DNA of 64,000 nucleotides. Origin: G041200185 sp041200185. GTDB taxonomy: Bacteria > Pseudomonadota > Alphaproteobacteria > BNTO01. A program made the translations under genes and the position numbers. The notes beneath the pieces are model-generated. The model did no database searches and was not told where the DNA came from. It saw nothing but the letters and a program-made list of their open reading frames with translations. Shown one piece after another: positions 43,349 through 53,113 of this stretch (its first letter is position 1; the number at the start of each line of letters is the position of its first letter). Location of the stretch: assembly GCA_041200185.1 (NCBI GenBank), contig CP165730.1, positions 496,001 through 560,000 of the forward strand, read 5' to 3'.

Positions 43349-45802
43349 TTACACGTCCAGATTAGCAACTTTGTCGGCATTTGTTTGGATGAAATCTCGT
43401 CGTGGTTCGACAACATCCCCCATCAACACCGAGAAAATGCCATCTGCTTCTTCAAAGTGGTCGACTTTCACCTGCAGCAAGGTCCTGGCAGAAGGATCCA
43501 TAGTTGTCTCCCACAACTGAGCAGGATCCATTTCACCCAAACCCTTATAGCGATTAATCGTTAATCCTTTCTTCCCTGTTGTCATGAGGAATTGGATCAA
43601 TTGCGTCGGTCCCGAGATCATAACAGTTGTCGAATTCCTTGTGTGGAAAGGAACGGGGCCCTTCTGGAAAATCTCTTTGACCTCACCCTGTGTTGTGATG
43701 AGAGCGTGGACTTCTGGCATATCGAGAATGGCGTCGTCAAAAACCCAAGATTCACATACATCTGCCACTGTACGAGTGATAAAGAGTCCGGAAACGGGGT
43801 GGCCGTGTTCATCGAACTCATCAACCTCTTGGGGGTCGCGATCCTCGTGGCGAGAGACAGTCCAAATGGCTCGGCGAGATTCGTCGATGCTTTGAAGACG
43901 CTGAGCCAACTGATCCAAATCAACCGTGGAAGGCGCTTCGAAATACCCAGCAAACCACAGTTGCTCTAAAAGAGTGGCGTGATTAAACCGACGAAGAAGC
44001 CTGTCGATCCATATCTTAGCCATTCGGATTTGAGCAATATTCCCGCCTTCAAACGACCCATCTTGAGCCGAAAGGTCGAGGAGGTAATCTTCCAACGAGT
44101 GCTCGTCCTTGATGTAAACTTCGGAATTATTCTTTTTAACGCGATAGAGCGGAGGCTGAGCAATATAAACGTACCCTTCTTCAATAAGTGGGCGCATTTG
44201 ACGGTAGAAGAAGGTTAAGAGCAAAGTACGGATATGGCTTCCGTCAACATCAGCATCGGTCATGATGATGATTTTGTGGTACCGCAGTTTAGCTGCATCA
44301 AACTCCTCGCGGCCAATGCCCGTTCCGAGGGCTGTGATAATGGTGCCGATCTCGGCTGAGGAGAGCATCTTGTCAAAACGAGCTCTTTCCACATTAAGAA
44401 TCTTCCCTCGCAACGGCAGAATGGCCTGAAATTTTCGGTCTCTTCCTTGCTTAGCCGAACCTCCTGCTGAGTTCCCTTCGACAATGAAAATCTCACTCAG
44501 AGAGGGATCTCGCTCTTGACAGTCGGCTAGCTTCCCAGGAAGAGAGGCAACATCTAGCGCACTTTTCCGGCGGGTGAGTTCGCGAGCGTGTCTTGCGGCT
44601 TCACGGGCAGCAACGGCCTCCATAATTTTCCCGACGATAGCTTTGGCCAAGGCAGGGTTTTCCTCAAGCCACATATCGAGAGCGTCAGCAACGGCGCTTT
44701 CGACATAAGGCCGAACTTCAGACGACACGAGTTTGTCTTTCGTTTGCGACGAAAACTTTGGATCCGGCACCTTGACGGACAAGACACACGTAAGACCTTC
44801 ACGAATATCCTCACCGGTAAGGCAGGATTTAAGATCTTTATTTTTCGCTGTAGCTGCCGCCTTGGTACCTTTGCTGTTTTGCGTAATGTAGTTCGTGAAA
44901 CACCGCGTCAAAGCGTTTTTAAAGCCTGCAAGGTGCGTTCCGCCGTCTCTTTGAGGGATATTGTTCGTGAAACAAAGGATGTTCTCATGATAACTATCTG
45001 TCCACTCCATGGCGACGTCAACGACGATGTTATCCTTGCTGCTATGAACTTCCACCATTTTCGTCTGAAGGGACGTCTTACTGCGATCGAGGTATTTGAC
45101 GAATTCGCATAATCCTCCTTCGTAATGGAAAACCTGCTCAAGAGGGGGGTCTTTGCGTTCGTCGATCATGATAATTTTGACACCAGAATTCAGAAAAGCG
45201 AGTTCACGCACGCGCCTTTCAAGGGTTTCGTAATCGAACTCCGTCACTTTAAAAATCTCAGCAGAAGGCCAAAAGCGAACGAGTGTTCCTCGGCGACCTT
45301 CAGCAGGCCCTCGAACGGCAAGGGGGGCTTCTGGCAAACCGTCATGAAAGGTAATTTTGTGCTCGTTTCCGTCGCGCCAGATGGTGAGATCTAGTGTGCT
45401 CGATAGGGCGTTAACAACGGAAACACCGACACCATGCAAGCCTCCAGAAACTTTGTAGGAATTTTGATCAAATTTCCCTCCAGCGTGAAGCTGGGTCATG
45501 ATGACTTCTGCGGCGGCTACACCCATTTCAGGGTGGATATCCACCGGGATACCACGACCATTATCGCTTACGGAGGCAGAGCCGTCCTTGTGAAGCGTCA
45601 CGACAATATCACTGCAGTACCCTGCTAAGGCTTCGTCAATGGCATTGTCGAGGACTTCGTAGACGAGGTGATGTAGACCCGTCCCATCATCCGTATCACC
45701 GATGTACATACCGGGTCGTTTTCGGACAGCGTCAAGGCCTTTAAGGACCTTAATCGACTCCGCCGTGTAGGTATTTTTCGATTCGTTGGTCTGATTTTCC
45801 AT
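43349..45802 (-). CDS. gyrB: DNA gyrase subunit B
   Basis: The ATPase subunit of gyrase, which introduces negative supercoils. The GHKL ATP site is YEVLDNAIDEALAGY, DNGRGIPVD and GGLHGVGVSVVNALS; the Toprim domain has VEGNSAGGSAKQGRDR, LPLRGKILNVERAR and TDADVDGSHIRTLLL; the C-terminus ends with INRYKGLGEMDPAQLW. The 817 aa length is near the usual 800. It starts three bases after recF ends, a conserved pair. The dnaA and dnaN neighbours often found upstream are missing. Confidence 0.97.
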   Translation of the reverse strand: MENQTNESKNTYTAESIKVLKGLDAVRKRPGMYIGDTDDGTGLHHLVYEVLDNAIDEALAGYCSDIVVTLHKDGSASVSDNGRGIPVDIHPEMGVAAAEVIMTQLHAGGKFDQNSYKVSGGLHGVGVSVVNALSSTLDLTIWRDGNEHKITFHDGLPEAPLAVRGPAEGRRGTLVRFWPSAEIFKVTEFDYETLERRVRELAFLNSGVKIIMIDERKDPPLEQVFHYEGGLCEFVKYLDRSKTSLQTKMVEVHSSKDNIVVDVAMEWTDSYHENILCFTNNIPQRDGGTHLAGFKNALTRCFTNYITQNSKGTKAAATAKNKDLKSCLTGEDIREGLTCVLSVKVPDPKFSSQTKDKLVSSEVRPYVESAVADALDMWLEENPALAKAIVGKIMEAVAAREAARHARELTRRKSALDVASLPGKLADCQERDPSLSEIFIVEGNSAGGSAKQGRDRKFQAILPLRGKILNVERARFDKMLSSAEIGTIITALGTGIGREEFDAAKLRYHKIIIMTDADVDGSHIRTLLLTFFYRQMRPLIEEGYVYIAQPPLYRVKKNNSEVYIKDEHSLEDYLLDLSAQDGSFEGGNIAQIRMAKIWIDRLLRRFNHATLLEQLWFAGYFEAPSTVDLDQLAQRLQSIDESRRAIWTVSRHEDRDPQEVDEFDEHGHPVSGLFITRTVADVCESWVFDDAILDMPEVHALITTQGEVKEIFQKGPVPFHTRNSTTVMISGPTQLIQFLMTTGKKGLTINRYKGLGEMDPAQLWETTMDPSARTLLQVKVDHFEEADGIFSVLMGDVVEPRRDFIQTNADKVANLDV

Positions 45803-45804
45803 AA

Positions 45805-47379
45805 CTAACGCCTCCTTATGACGGAACCATGGTTAACTTCAAAAAACTGCGCTGCCTTGAGCGGAGCAAAGACATCCTCATCCGTTCCGGAGAAAAAAGT
45901 CTGGACGAAACCACCTTTTTCAGTCGGGAGATTGAGATGCTCGACTTGCTCAAATAGTACCATACGGGTTTGAAAATCTAAACGAGCAATCACATCATCA
46001 AGGAGCAAAAGAAGGAAAGGTTGTTCGGGGGGACGCTGATGAATAAACGCGAGAAGGAGAGACAGGAGAAGGATTTTTTGCTCCCCCGTTGAGCAGTCGG
46101 CGGCGGCTCGTTGATGTTTCTGGTGAGTAATAGCGAGGTCGCTTCGGTGAACGCCCAGAAAAGTCATATTGGCTGCAGCGTCGAGAGGACGATTTTTTTT
46201 CAGAGTATCGCACAATCTTTCTAAAGCGTCCTCTGGGTGCTGGGCTAGCCAATCTTCAACGACTCCGGTCATTTTAGTGTCAAATTTTGGAAAAAGAGGG
46301 ACGTGAAACTGTTCGCCCACCTTCAGTTTTTGCATAAGTCGCCCTCGGGCCTTAGCGATTTTGATGTTTTGATCCGCCATGATTTTCTCAAGGGAGGTCA
46401 GCCAAGCGTCCTGCGGCTTATCCTCTTTTCTCAGCAAAGCCAGGCGTTGTCGCGTAGCCTTTTCGTAAAGGCTAACGTTGACTTTGTGCGCAGGGTCGTA
46501 GGTGGCAATAAGGTTATCGACAAACCTCCGACGATCACTCGAAGGGGCCATAAAAAGGTGGTCCATTTCAGGCGTAATGTGCAGGATATGGAGATAGTCA
46601 TGAAACTGAGCTGCGCCTTTCACGGGTTCACCTTTGATTTTGCAAAGGCGGCGCATTCGGCCAGGAGAGTTTGTGAGGCCTGTCGCGAGGGTAACGCCAT
46701 CACCGAGAGTCACGTGTACCGCCCAATGTGAAGCTAATTGAGAAATCCAGTGAGGTGAAGGGTGAGGTGCGACCGGTGGTACTAATTCAGCGGACCCGGG
46801 CGGCGAGGCTTCCTCCAAATTTACGTGTTCTAAGTTTTCGTTTTCGCGGTTTTCGCATGATGACCGTAGCGAGGCGGAATCCCGCAAACTTTGAGAGGAC
46901 GCTTCTTCTTGGATACCTAAGTCCTGAGCTGGCCAACCTTGAGGAGGTGGAGATGATGGTCCAGAGTTTTGGAGTTTAAAGTCCTGAGGTGGCGAAACTT
47001 TCGGATGAGCAACTTGGGGGATAAAGTCCTGCAGTTTGGCGCTACGGAATCCTGTGCCCGTAGCCAACAAGGAAAGGGCCTCAAGAAGGTTGGTTTTTCC
47101 TGCTCCGTTGGGTCCGTAAAGGACGACGGGGCCTTGAGAAAATTCAAGATGGGCCTGTTCATAGTTTCGATAATGATGAAGAGACAGGGCCTGCACGAAG
47201 TTGGATGATTCGAGAGGCGAGAACGGCGAAGCAGCCGACAATTTTAGGGACTTCGCGACGTGCGGAGATTTCGCACCGTGAGCCGACGAATTTTGGGCCT
47301 GTTGCCGGCACGAAGACGGATATTGCGAAGATTGGCGGCGCGAAGAGTCGAGTTGATTTTGATGTTCAATAGTTGTCAT
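45805..47379 (-). CDS. recF: DNA replication and repair protein RecF, with insertions
   Basis: RecF binds gapped DNA and recruits RecOR. The P-loop is VLYGPNGAGKTNLLEAL, with HHYRNYE just before it; the ABC signature region is DCSTGEQKILLLSLLLAF and Walker B is LLLLDDVIARLD. At 524 aa it is about 150 residues longer than usual. The extra comes from a Ser/Gln-rich N-terminal extension (about 60 residues) and a Pro/Ser/Glu-rich insert of about 85-90 residues after LQDF, which contains repeating QDF/QDL units. The rest is well conserved, so it is probably functional. The start has AGGAGG. gyrB follows. Confidence 0.92.
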   Translation of the reverse strand: MTTIEHQNQLDSSRRQSSQYPSSCRQQAQNSSAHGAKSPHVAKSLKLSAASPFSPLESSNFVQALSLHHYRNYEQAHLEFSQGPVVLYGPNGAGKTNLLEALSLLATGTGFRSAKLQDFIPQVAHPKVSPPQDFKLQNSGPSSPPPQGWPAQDLGIQEEASSQSLRDSASLRSSCENRENENLEHVNLEEASPPGSAELVPPVAPHPSPHWISQLASHWAVHVTLGDGVTLATGLTNSPGRMRRLCKIKGEPVKGAAQFHDYLHILHITPEMDHLFMAPSSDRRRFVDNLIATYDPAHKVNVSLYEKATRQRLALLRKEDKPQDAWLTSLEKIMADQNIKIAKARGRLMQKLKVGEQFHVPLFPKFDTKMTGVVEDWLAQHPEDALERLCDTLKKNRPLDAAANMTFLGVHRSDLAITHQKHQRAAADCSTGEQKILLLSLLLAFIHQRPPEQPFLLLLLDDVIARLDFQTRMVLFEQVEHLNLPTEKGGFVQTFFSGTDEDVFAPLKAAQFFEVNHGSVIRRR

Positions 47380-48380
47380 GATTTGTTCCTCCTATAAAGT
47401 TAATAAAAACATAATGTTATAAAGTAAGTTATGATTAATTTATTGAGATGATGAATTGTGTAAGGCACTCTATCTCGCAGGAACGGAATCACACTGTGAT
47501 GTTATTTTATTCGGTGAAAGCGTTTTGATGCGAGCAGATTTGCAGCAAACCTCCTGATCAATACCCACGAGGAGCCTCGGAGGCCCCCAGCGAGTATTTT
47601 TAGGAGAATATATTATGAAGAAATACCCCGTCGGACTCTGCCCACCACTACGCAGGCCATGAGCTCGTCGTCGGACCTTGAAAGGGATGTGGCGTAATGC
47701 CAAAATCGACCTTCCATTTTCTTTATAGCATATTTCGAGGATCTGTCAAAGCGATTTTTTGAGGATTGCTTGAGGGATCACCCCGTATTTATAGAATTGT
47801 TATACGACCGGGGTTGTACCGCAACCGATGTATTGTAGGGACGTTTGAAGTGTTATTAAATTTCCGAATTACTATAAATTTGCAAATACTTAGTCTAGAC
47901 TATAAGAGAATCTGATACAAATGAGCAAATATCGATAGAGAAGCACCCCCTACTTTGAAGCATGTCTTTTATAGAACAAAGTTTCGAGAATTGTCCTGTT
48001 GTGGGAGGGTGCATTTGCGAAAGATGGTGTTGTTGGCGTACGGAAGAGATTTCTTTGCCGAAAGTTTTGCCGATAGATAGGCGAGCTTGAGATTTGCGAG
48101 AATAGACTGCTATTTTTGAGAGAATTCTCTGAATGCCAGCCAATAGGGCCGGTGTGATATTCGAATTTCGCATCACTTTGTAACGATAGAGGATAGTAAG
48201 GGGATGGTCTGAGGTGGAGGAGGGAAGGGCCTCCCCTCAAGAGAGCTGCCTGGTCAGGATTACCGGTTTTTTTAACGCTTACATCATGCCGATAATCCTG
48301 AGGCTTCCTTGTTGGTACCGCATCACGGTGAGTCTGTTTTTCGCAAACTTTCCGTTATAGAGGCCCCTTCGTTAAAAAAA
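47380..48380. other. Intergenic region before recF, with dispersed repeat
   Basis: No gene is supported. Two overlapping reverse ORFs at 47895-48240 lack ribosome binding sites and resemble nothing I know. The region contains copy B of the 116-base repeat. The recF promoter should lie around 47390-47440, where the DNA is very AT-rich. Confidence 0.45.
47821..47936 (+). repeat. Dispersed 116-base repeat, copy B
   Basis: Aligns with 10928-11043, same orientation and same length; see copy A. It lies upstream of recF in non-coding DNA. Confidence 0.6.
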
Positions 48381-49069
48381 CTAGCTAGCTTGTGCATATT
48401 TTTTGATTTCTTTATAGCTATTCTCAAAACATTCGAGCATTTTCTTGTTTTGTGATTCGCTCGGAAACATCTGTACGCTGACTTTTGTGAGGATACCGTT
48501 ACAGTCAGCGGATTCATTGACTTCTGACCATTGAATGGCTTTTTGAAGGATCGCCGTGCTTTTATCGTACCAAAGAGCATTATTGAAGTTGTTCCTAACT
48601 TCTATTTCTACGTAGCTAAGAAACTTCGAAAACCAAAGCATGATGTGGTTCAAGCCTTTGTTAAGATCACTTTCAGTGGTGTGTGTGAGGTCGAACGGCA
48701 CGTCAACATACCGGTCGTTCGGTTTCTTAGCTCCACTTTTTTGGTTTTGAAAGATTGCGGAACAAAGTTGTGGTAGCGCAGGGTAGCTCTGTAGACAAAA
48801 TCCGCGTTCTTGTCTGGTTTTACGTTCTTAAGGTCCAAAAGTTCCATCCAAGACGCCGATTTGCCCTCAGAACGGGCAGTCTGAAAATCCTCCTGATAGA
48901 GGCTATTGTCACGGTTGATCGCCTCTTTTATGCTATCAAGTTGAGGCTGAGGGAGCCGTTCATCAGTAGCAAAAGCTTTCGTTGGATCAGTAGCAAAAGC
49001 TGTCGTTGGACAAAAGTGGGGTGCCGTTAGAAGAACAGGCAAAAATGCGGATAATTTTAACAAATTCAT
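48381..49069 (-). pseudogene. Secreted protein gene with a frameshift
   Basis: The 5-prime part starts at ATG 49069 with a signal peptide (LLKLSAFLPVLLTAPHF) and a short tandem repeat, AFATDPTK / AFATDE. Near 48715 the sensible reading moves from one frame (KKVELRN) to another (NDRYVDVPFDLTHTTES) that continues as a charged helical region to 48381. A single-base indel, or a sequencing error, would join them into a protein of about 225 residues. No family is recognised. Confidence 0.55.
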
Positions 49070-49208
49070 AGATATATAAACCTTAAAAAGCCAGTAACCG
49101 AAGTAAAAATAACACATAAAGTTTGAATAAGTAAATATGAATTTACGATTTGTTAACCTTTGTCAGCTACTCTGAGGGAGATCGTAATTTTTTTGAGAAG
49201 AGGCCGTT

Positions 49209-49601
49209 ATGACGACGTCGCTGATGCGTGCGGTTGCGGAGGGCAATGTTGAGCTGGCTAAGGCTCTGCTTGATTCGGGAATTCAGAGTGGGATTAACGA
49301 CGTTTACGAGAGTGAAGCCAAGACACCGTTAGTTCTGGCCATTGAGAAGCAGAATTTGGATTTAATTCGGTTGTTGCTGGAACACGGCGCCAAGGAAGCC
49401 ATCAACACACCCGTGAAAGTGCTGGATGCGGCGGCGTCTTTTCCTCGTGTGATTGAGAAGACACCTCTCATGTGCGCGATCGATACGGGGAATTTGGAGA
49501 TTGTGAACCTTTTGGTTGAAAACGGAGCTATGGAAGGCGAAAAAGCGGCAACTCCTGAGAACGGCGAGGGCGAATCCAAAGCAGACGGGGGCGAGGGATA
49601 G
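49209..49601 (+). CDS. Ankyrin repeat protein
   Basis: A 130-residue protein made of about three ankyrin repeats: TSLMRAVAEGNVELAKALLD, TPLVLAIEKQNLDLIRLLLEHG and TPLMCAIDTGNLEIVNLLVENG. A short acidic Gly/Glu tail follows. It has no signal peptide. Ankyrin proteins are frequent in intracellular alphaproteobacteria and some are secreted effectors; that role is not shown here. The ribosome binding site is weak (AGAGG). Confidence 0.8.
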   Translation: MTTSLMRAVAEGNVELAKALLDSGIQSGINDVYESEAKTPLVLAIEKQNLDLIRLLLEHGAKEAINTPVKVLDAAASFPRVIEKTPLMCAIDTGNLEIVNLLVENGAMEGEKAATPENGEGESKADGGEG

Positions 49602-50086
49602 TTTGAAGCACTGGGGTGGAAACGCACGACGGCTTTTTGGAGAAGAGTTCGGCCTTTTAGCTGTGGTACACCTTTGCCTTTTGAACTGTTGTGACCTGCG
49701 GGATTAGACTCGGACAGCTTTGGTACCGCACGATGGGATTCTGTAGCGGGAATGGCTTCAGTACGATGCGAGACGCCTTCTCTGCAAGCTTTGTGCAAGA
49801 GGACCTTTAGTTGATCTTAAGACTGTTGGGGCCGCGTACTGTCGCCTTTGTATAGGCGGTTAACTATTGATCACCGGTATGTGTACGTTGAGTGATTTTA
49901 AATTAAGTGGTTATTTAGTGCGTGCCGTTTATTTAACACGGGCTTCGCGTACGACTACTCCATGGGGCGCGGTTTATGATGTACGATTATTTCAAAGTTT
50001 ACATAAGTACCCACATCTAGACACAAGTATTTAATAAGTATACAATGATAATTACAGATGGGAATTTATGAATAAAGGAGATTTTT
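49602..50086. other. Intergenic region
   Basis: No gene seen. The end (50040-50080) is AT-rich and contains TACAATGATAATTAC, which may hold a -10 box for the next gene. Confidence 0.4.
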
Positions 50087-51862
50087 ATGCAGGTAAAGCA
50101 ATTTTGGTTATGTTGTGCGTCGGCGGGGAGTTTACTAAGCTCCGCGTTTGCCAACCAAGTGCAATCCGTTGATCAGGCGTCGTTGCCAGATCTTGCAAAG
50201 GGAGCACCGATGACGAAAGGTGCACCTTCTCAGCCGTCAGTGGCAGGAACAAGTAGCCAGCGGCAAGGAAGTTCTTCAACACCTGGTTTGCCAGCTCAGC
50301 CAGGCAGTACGTCTCAGAATCCGTCGGTAGGACAGGCCCCAGCTCAAACTCAGCCTGGAACCGTGCCGCAAGCTCAACTGCAGCAGCCGTCAGCACCGCA
50401 AGTAGCCGTTCCTCAGGAGTCGCAGCTAGCACCCACACAGCAAACGGCACCGGCCCAACCGGCTGCACCAGGGCAACAGAAGGCGTTGCCACAGCCGCAG
50501 GCTCAGAATCAGCAAACGCAAGTCAATCCTCTGCCGCAGGTGTCGCCAAAAAATGAACAAGGCATCCCCCAGAGTCAGCCGGCTCTACAGCAACCGGCAA
50601 CGAATCCAGCACCACAAGTAGGAGCCCAAATGGCTGCCGATAAATTACTCCAGTCCGCTGAGTTCTGGCAGGATTGGTTCGGCATTCAGCAAGACGAAGA
50701 GCCAATGACGGAAACGGATGTGCCTGGAAAGGTTCTTCGTCAAATCATTGAAGTCCTCGAGGAATTGTTAAAGGATCCTCGTTTCCAACAAGTTAAGGAT
50801 GTCATTCAAAGAGAGATCATTCGTATGAAGACAGCGGCGGGGGATGATGCTCAAGCTCTGCAAGATCGAATCACTATTGGCTCGATGCTGAACAAGGTAT
50901 CGGGTTTTGGGAAAGCAGAAGCTGCTAAGGATCAAAGCACTACACAGACTGCGACTCCGGCAAGTAATAACGCACCACAGACGCTGCCAGCCCAACCACA
51001 AGCTCAGCCTAAACCTAATGGCGAAGCGCAAGCCAATCTGCAACCGCCCGCTCCAACTCAGCAACAACCAACACCTGGTGCAGCTCCGATAGCAGGGTCG
51101 AGCACTGTGCCCCAAGCATCTCAACCGATGCCGGCTCAGCAACCAGCTCCGGGAACAGCAGCTCAACAGGGAGGGAATAATGCCGTTGCATCAACCCCTC
51201 AAGCACAGGCACCTTGGCCGTCCAATCCAGATCAGTTGACCCAGACGCCGCAGCAACCTGTACCCAACGCTGGAGTGCAGGCGAATCCGCAACCGCCCGT
51301 GCCAACTCAGCAACAACCAACACCTGGTGTAGCTCCGATAGCAGAGTCGAGCACTGTGCCCCAAGTATCTCAACCGATGCTGGCTCAGCAACCAGCTCCG
51401 GAAACCGCAACTCCGCAGGGAGGGAATAATGCCGTTGCATCAACCCCTCAAGCACAGGCACCTCTACCGTCCAATCCAGATCGGTTGACCCAGATGCCAC
51501 AGCAACCTGCACCCAACGCTGGAGTGCAGGCGAATCCGCAACCGTCCGTACCAACTCAGGCACAGCAAACGGTGCCCGGAGTGACTCCGTCGGTAAATCC
51601 GGAGGCCGCACCTCAAGTTCCGTCAACACCTACCCAACAAACGGCACCTGGTCAACCGCAGGCTCAAACTAACCCAGCGCCAGTACCACAGCAACCTACT
51701 GGTGTACAGGAAAATCCGAATCAGTTGGCCTCAATATCTCAACCCGCTGCTGCGTCAGATAGTGGAATTGGGGCACAAATGAATTCGAAATCGGCACAGT
51801 TGAATATACAACCAGAAAGGCATGGCTTGAGTACTTTGGTTCAAAGAGATGATGTCAACTAG
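50087..51862 (+). CDS. Secreted Pro/Gln-rich repeat protein
   Basis: A 591-residue exported protein: the signal peptide (FWLCCASAGSLLSSAFA) is followed by a long Pro/Gln/Ala-rich disordered region, a compact helical core (about residues 184-285, with AEFWQDWFG, VLRQIIEVLEELLKDP and VIQREIIRMK), and a second Pro/Gln-rich region built from two 83-residue repeats and a partial third. AAAGGAG precedes the ATG. The architecture of stalk-domain-stalk suggests a surface or secreted adhesin-like protein. No family is recognised. A strong terminator follows. Confidence 0.7.
   Translation: MQVKQFWLCCASAGSLLSSAFANQVQSVDQASLPDLAKGAPMTKGAPSQPSVAGTSSQRQGSSSTPGLPAQPGSTSQNPSVGQAPAQTQPGTVPQAQLQQPSAPQVAVPQESQLAPTQQTAPAQPAAPGQQKALPQPQAQNQQTQVNPLPQVSPKNEQGIPQSQPALQQPATNPAPQVGAQMAADKLLQSAEFWQDWFGIQQDEEPMTETDVPGKVLRQIIEVLEELLKDPRFQQVKDVIQREIIRMKTAAGDDAQALQDRITIGSMLNKVSGFGKAEAAKDQSTTQTATPASNNAPQTLPAQPQAQPKPNGEAQANLQPPAPTQQQPTPGAAPIAGSSTVPQASQPMPAQQPAPGTAAQQGGNNAVASTPQAQAPWPSNPDQLTQTPQQPVPNAGVQANPQPPVPTQQQPTPGVAPIAESSTVPQVSQPMLAQQPAPETATPQGGNNAVASTPQAQAPLPSNPDRLTQMPQQPAPNAGVQANPQPSVPTQAQQTVPGVTPSVNPEAAPQVPSTPTQQTAPGQPQAQTNPAPVPQQPTGVQENPNQLASISQPAAASDSGIGAQMNSKSAQLNIQPERHGLSTLVQRDDVN
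51041..51540 (+). repeat. Tandem 249-bp repeats within the Pro/Gln-rich gene
   Basis: Matching points (CCAACACCTGGTG) at 51068 and 51317 set the period at 249 bp (83 codons). The two units share PTPGxAPIA, STVPQxSQP, GGNNAVASTPQAQAP and NAGVQANPQP; a third, partial unit follows from about 51539. High nucleotide identity suggests recent duplication. Confidence 0.8.
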
Positions 51863-51929
51863 ATAGCTCGAAGTTAGGGGAGGTAAGGTCATCGGGAAAA
51901 GGAGAAACGACAGACGAATAAGCCGCAAC

Positions 51930-51961
51930 AAAGGAGGAGAAGAACGAACTCCTCCTTTTCG
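51930..51961 (+). terminator. Terminator after the Pro/Gln-rich gene
   Basis: A perfect 10-bp stem, AAAGGAGGAG...CTCCTCCTTT, with a nine-base loop, ends in TTTTC, 68 bases after the stop. Confidence 0.7.
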
Positions 51962-52297
51962 TCAACGGAGGAGATACGGTTGGTAAGGGAAAAGTTGGGC
52001 GACATACAAAAATAGGATTTCCTTACAATGAACCTTCTGGACAATAGAGTTGTTAGGAGAATCATTTTTAGCGATTTGTATCCGAAGACTCAGATAGTAG
52101 AAGACATTTCTGACGGAAGTTACTTTCCACTTTGCGGAGTTAATCGTCTTCGGGGAATCTTGTCTTCCAACAACCAATACTTTACAGGAATAACAGGTAT
52201 TCTATAAAACCGAAACAGCTAACCTAGCTTTATCCAGCTTTTGCGGTAGATCTAGGATCGTCAAGCTTCATTCTGGCTATTAAAAGAGGAGGGGAAA
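51962..52297. other. Intergenic region before the DUF2628-like gene
   Basis: No supported gene. A reverse ORF at 51962-52177 has no ribosome binding site or recognisable product. Confidence 0.4.
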
Positions 52298-53113
52298 GTG
52301 ACACCCAGTGTTGAGAACACTCGCAAGAATCCATCTACCGATCCAATCACTATTGTCGGAATGGCTTCTTCGAAGAAATACCACGAATACTATCAGAAGC
52401 GTTACGAAGCTTTTTTGCAGCATCCTACACGCGTCGGATGGAACGGGTGCGCGGCCCTGTTTGGCGCAAGTCGGTTATTGATGCACAAAATGTACAAAGC
52501 TCTAGCTGTGTATTTCATTTTCTGGAGTCTTATGTCGTTCTTTTCGGCGACTTACTGTTGTTTTCCGTGGAAAGTTGTGAGTGAAGCCGGGCTCGTCATA
52601 GCGATGGGGCGATTCGGGAATCTAGCCCTGTTTAAAAGCCTGGAAACGAAAAGAAAAGATGGTTTTCCGCTGCAGGAAAATTATATTTACTTGCACTCGA
52701 TGCGCACCGTTGTGTTGTTTACTGTGTTTTACTACATCCTCAAATTGGGCCTAGTGACCGCGAGCACTTCCCCTAGAAACGAGTGGGATTTTAAGGCAGT
52801 ATGGTCATTTTTGAATGGAAATTTGCGATTTTTAGCCGCTTTTGTCGTCTGGATGAATATGTATTTTTCGCGGCTCATTAGTCATCGTCTCGGTTTCATG
52901 ATTAATATCGAGCTTCAACACTTCCTTAACGCCTTCCTTTTTATGATTGGGTTGACGATGTGCGACATGGGTAGCAGAAACCTCGGTAGGTGCGCGGGAA
53001 TGGCAATGGCCGGGTTCGACTTTGCAATTGGCTTAGTATTTTTGGGATGGCACCAATTCGAGAAAGGAAAAGCTCGACTTCGCGCCCGAGCCGTAGTGAC
53101 GAGAAAGAGGTAG
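52298..53113 (+). CDS. DUF2628-like membrane protein
   Basis: Start GTG with AGAGGAGGGGAAA. The N-terminal half contains a cytoplasmic YHEYYQKRYEAFLQHPTRVGWNG segment, typical of DUF2628, followed by membrane segments (LAVYFIFWSLMSFFSATYC, TVVLFTVFYYILKLGLV, FLAAFVVWMNMYFSRLI, FLFMIGLTMCDMG, FDFAIGLVFLGW). The tail is basic. About 271 aa. Function unknown. Confidence 0.6.
   Translation: MTPSVENTRKNPSTDPITIVGMASSKKYHEYYQKRYEAFLQHPTRVGWNGCAALFGASRLLMHKMYKALAVYFIFWSLMSFFSATYCCFPWKVVSEAGLVIAMGRFGNLALFKSLETKRKDGFPLQENYIYLHSMRTVVLFTVFYYILKLGLVTASTSPRNEWDFKAVWSFLNGNLRFLAAFVVWMNMYFSRLISHRLGFMINIELQHFLNAFLFMIGLTMCDMGSRNLGRCAGMAMAGFDFAIGLVFLGWHQFEKGKARLRARAVVTRKR

Noticed and set aside
47895..48240. 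Two overlapping reverse ORFs that might be a transposase remnant.
   Set aside because: I can match no motif of any transposase family and neither has a ribosome binding site.
51015..51629. Long reverse ORF opposite the Pro/Gln-rich gene.
   Set aside because: It is the antisense shadow of a repetitive, biased-composition gene; the forward frame has a signal peptide and a ribosome binding site.
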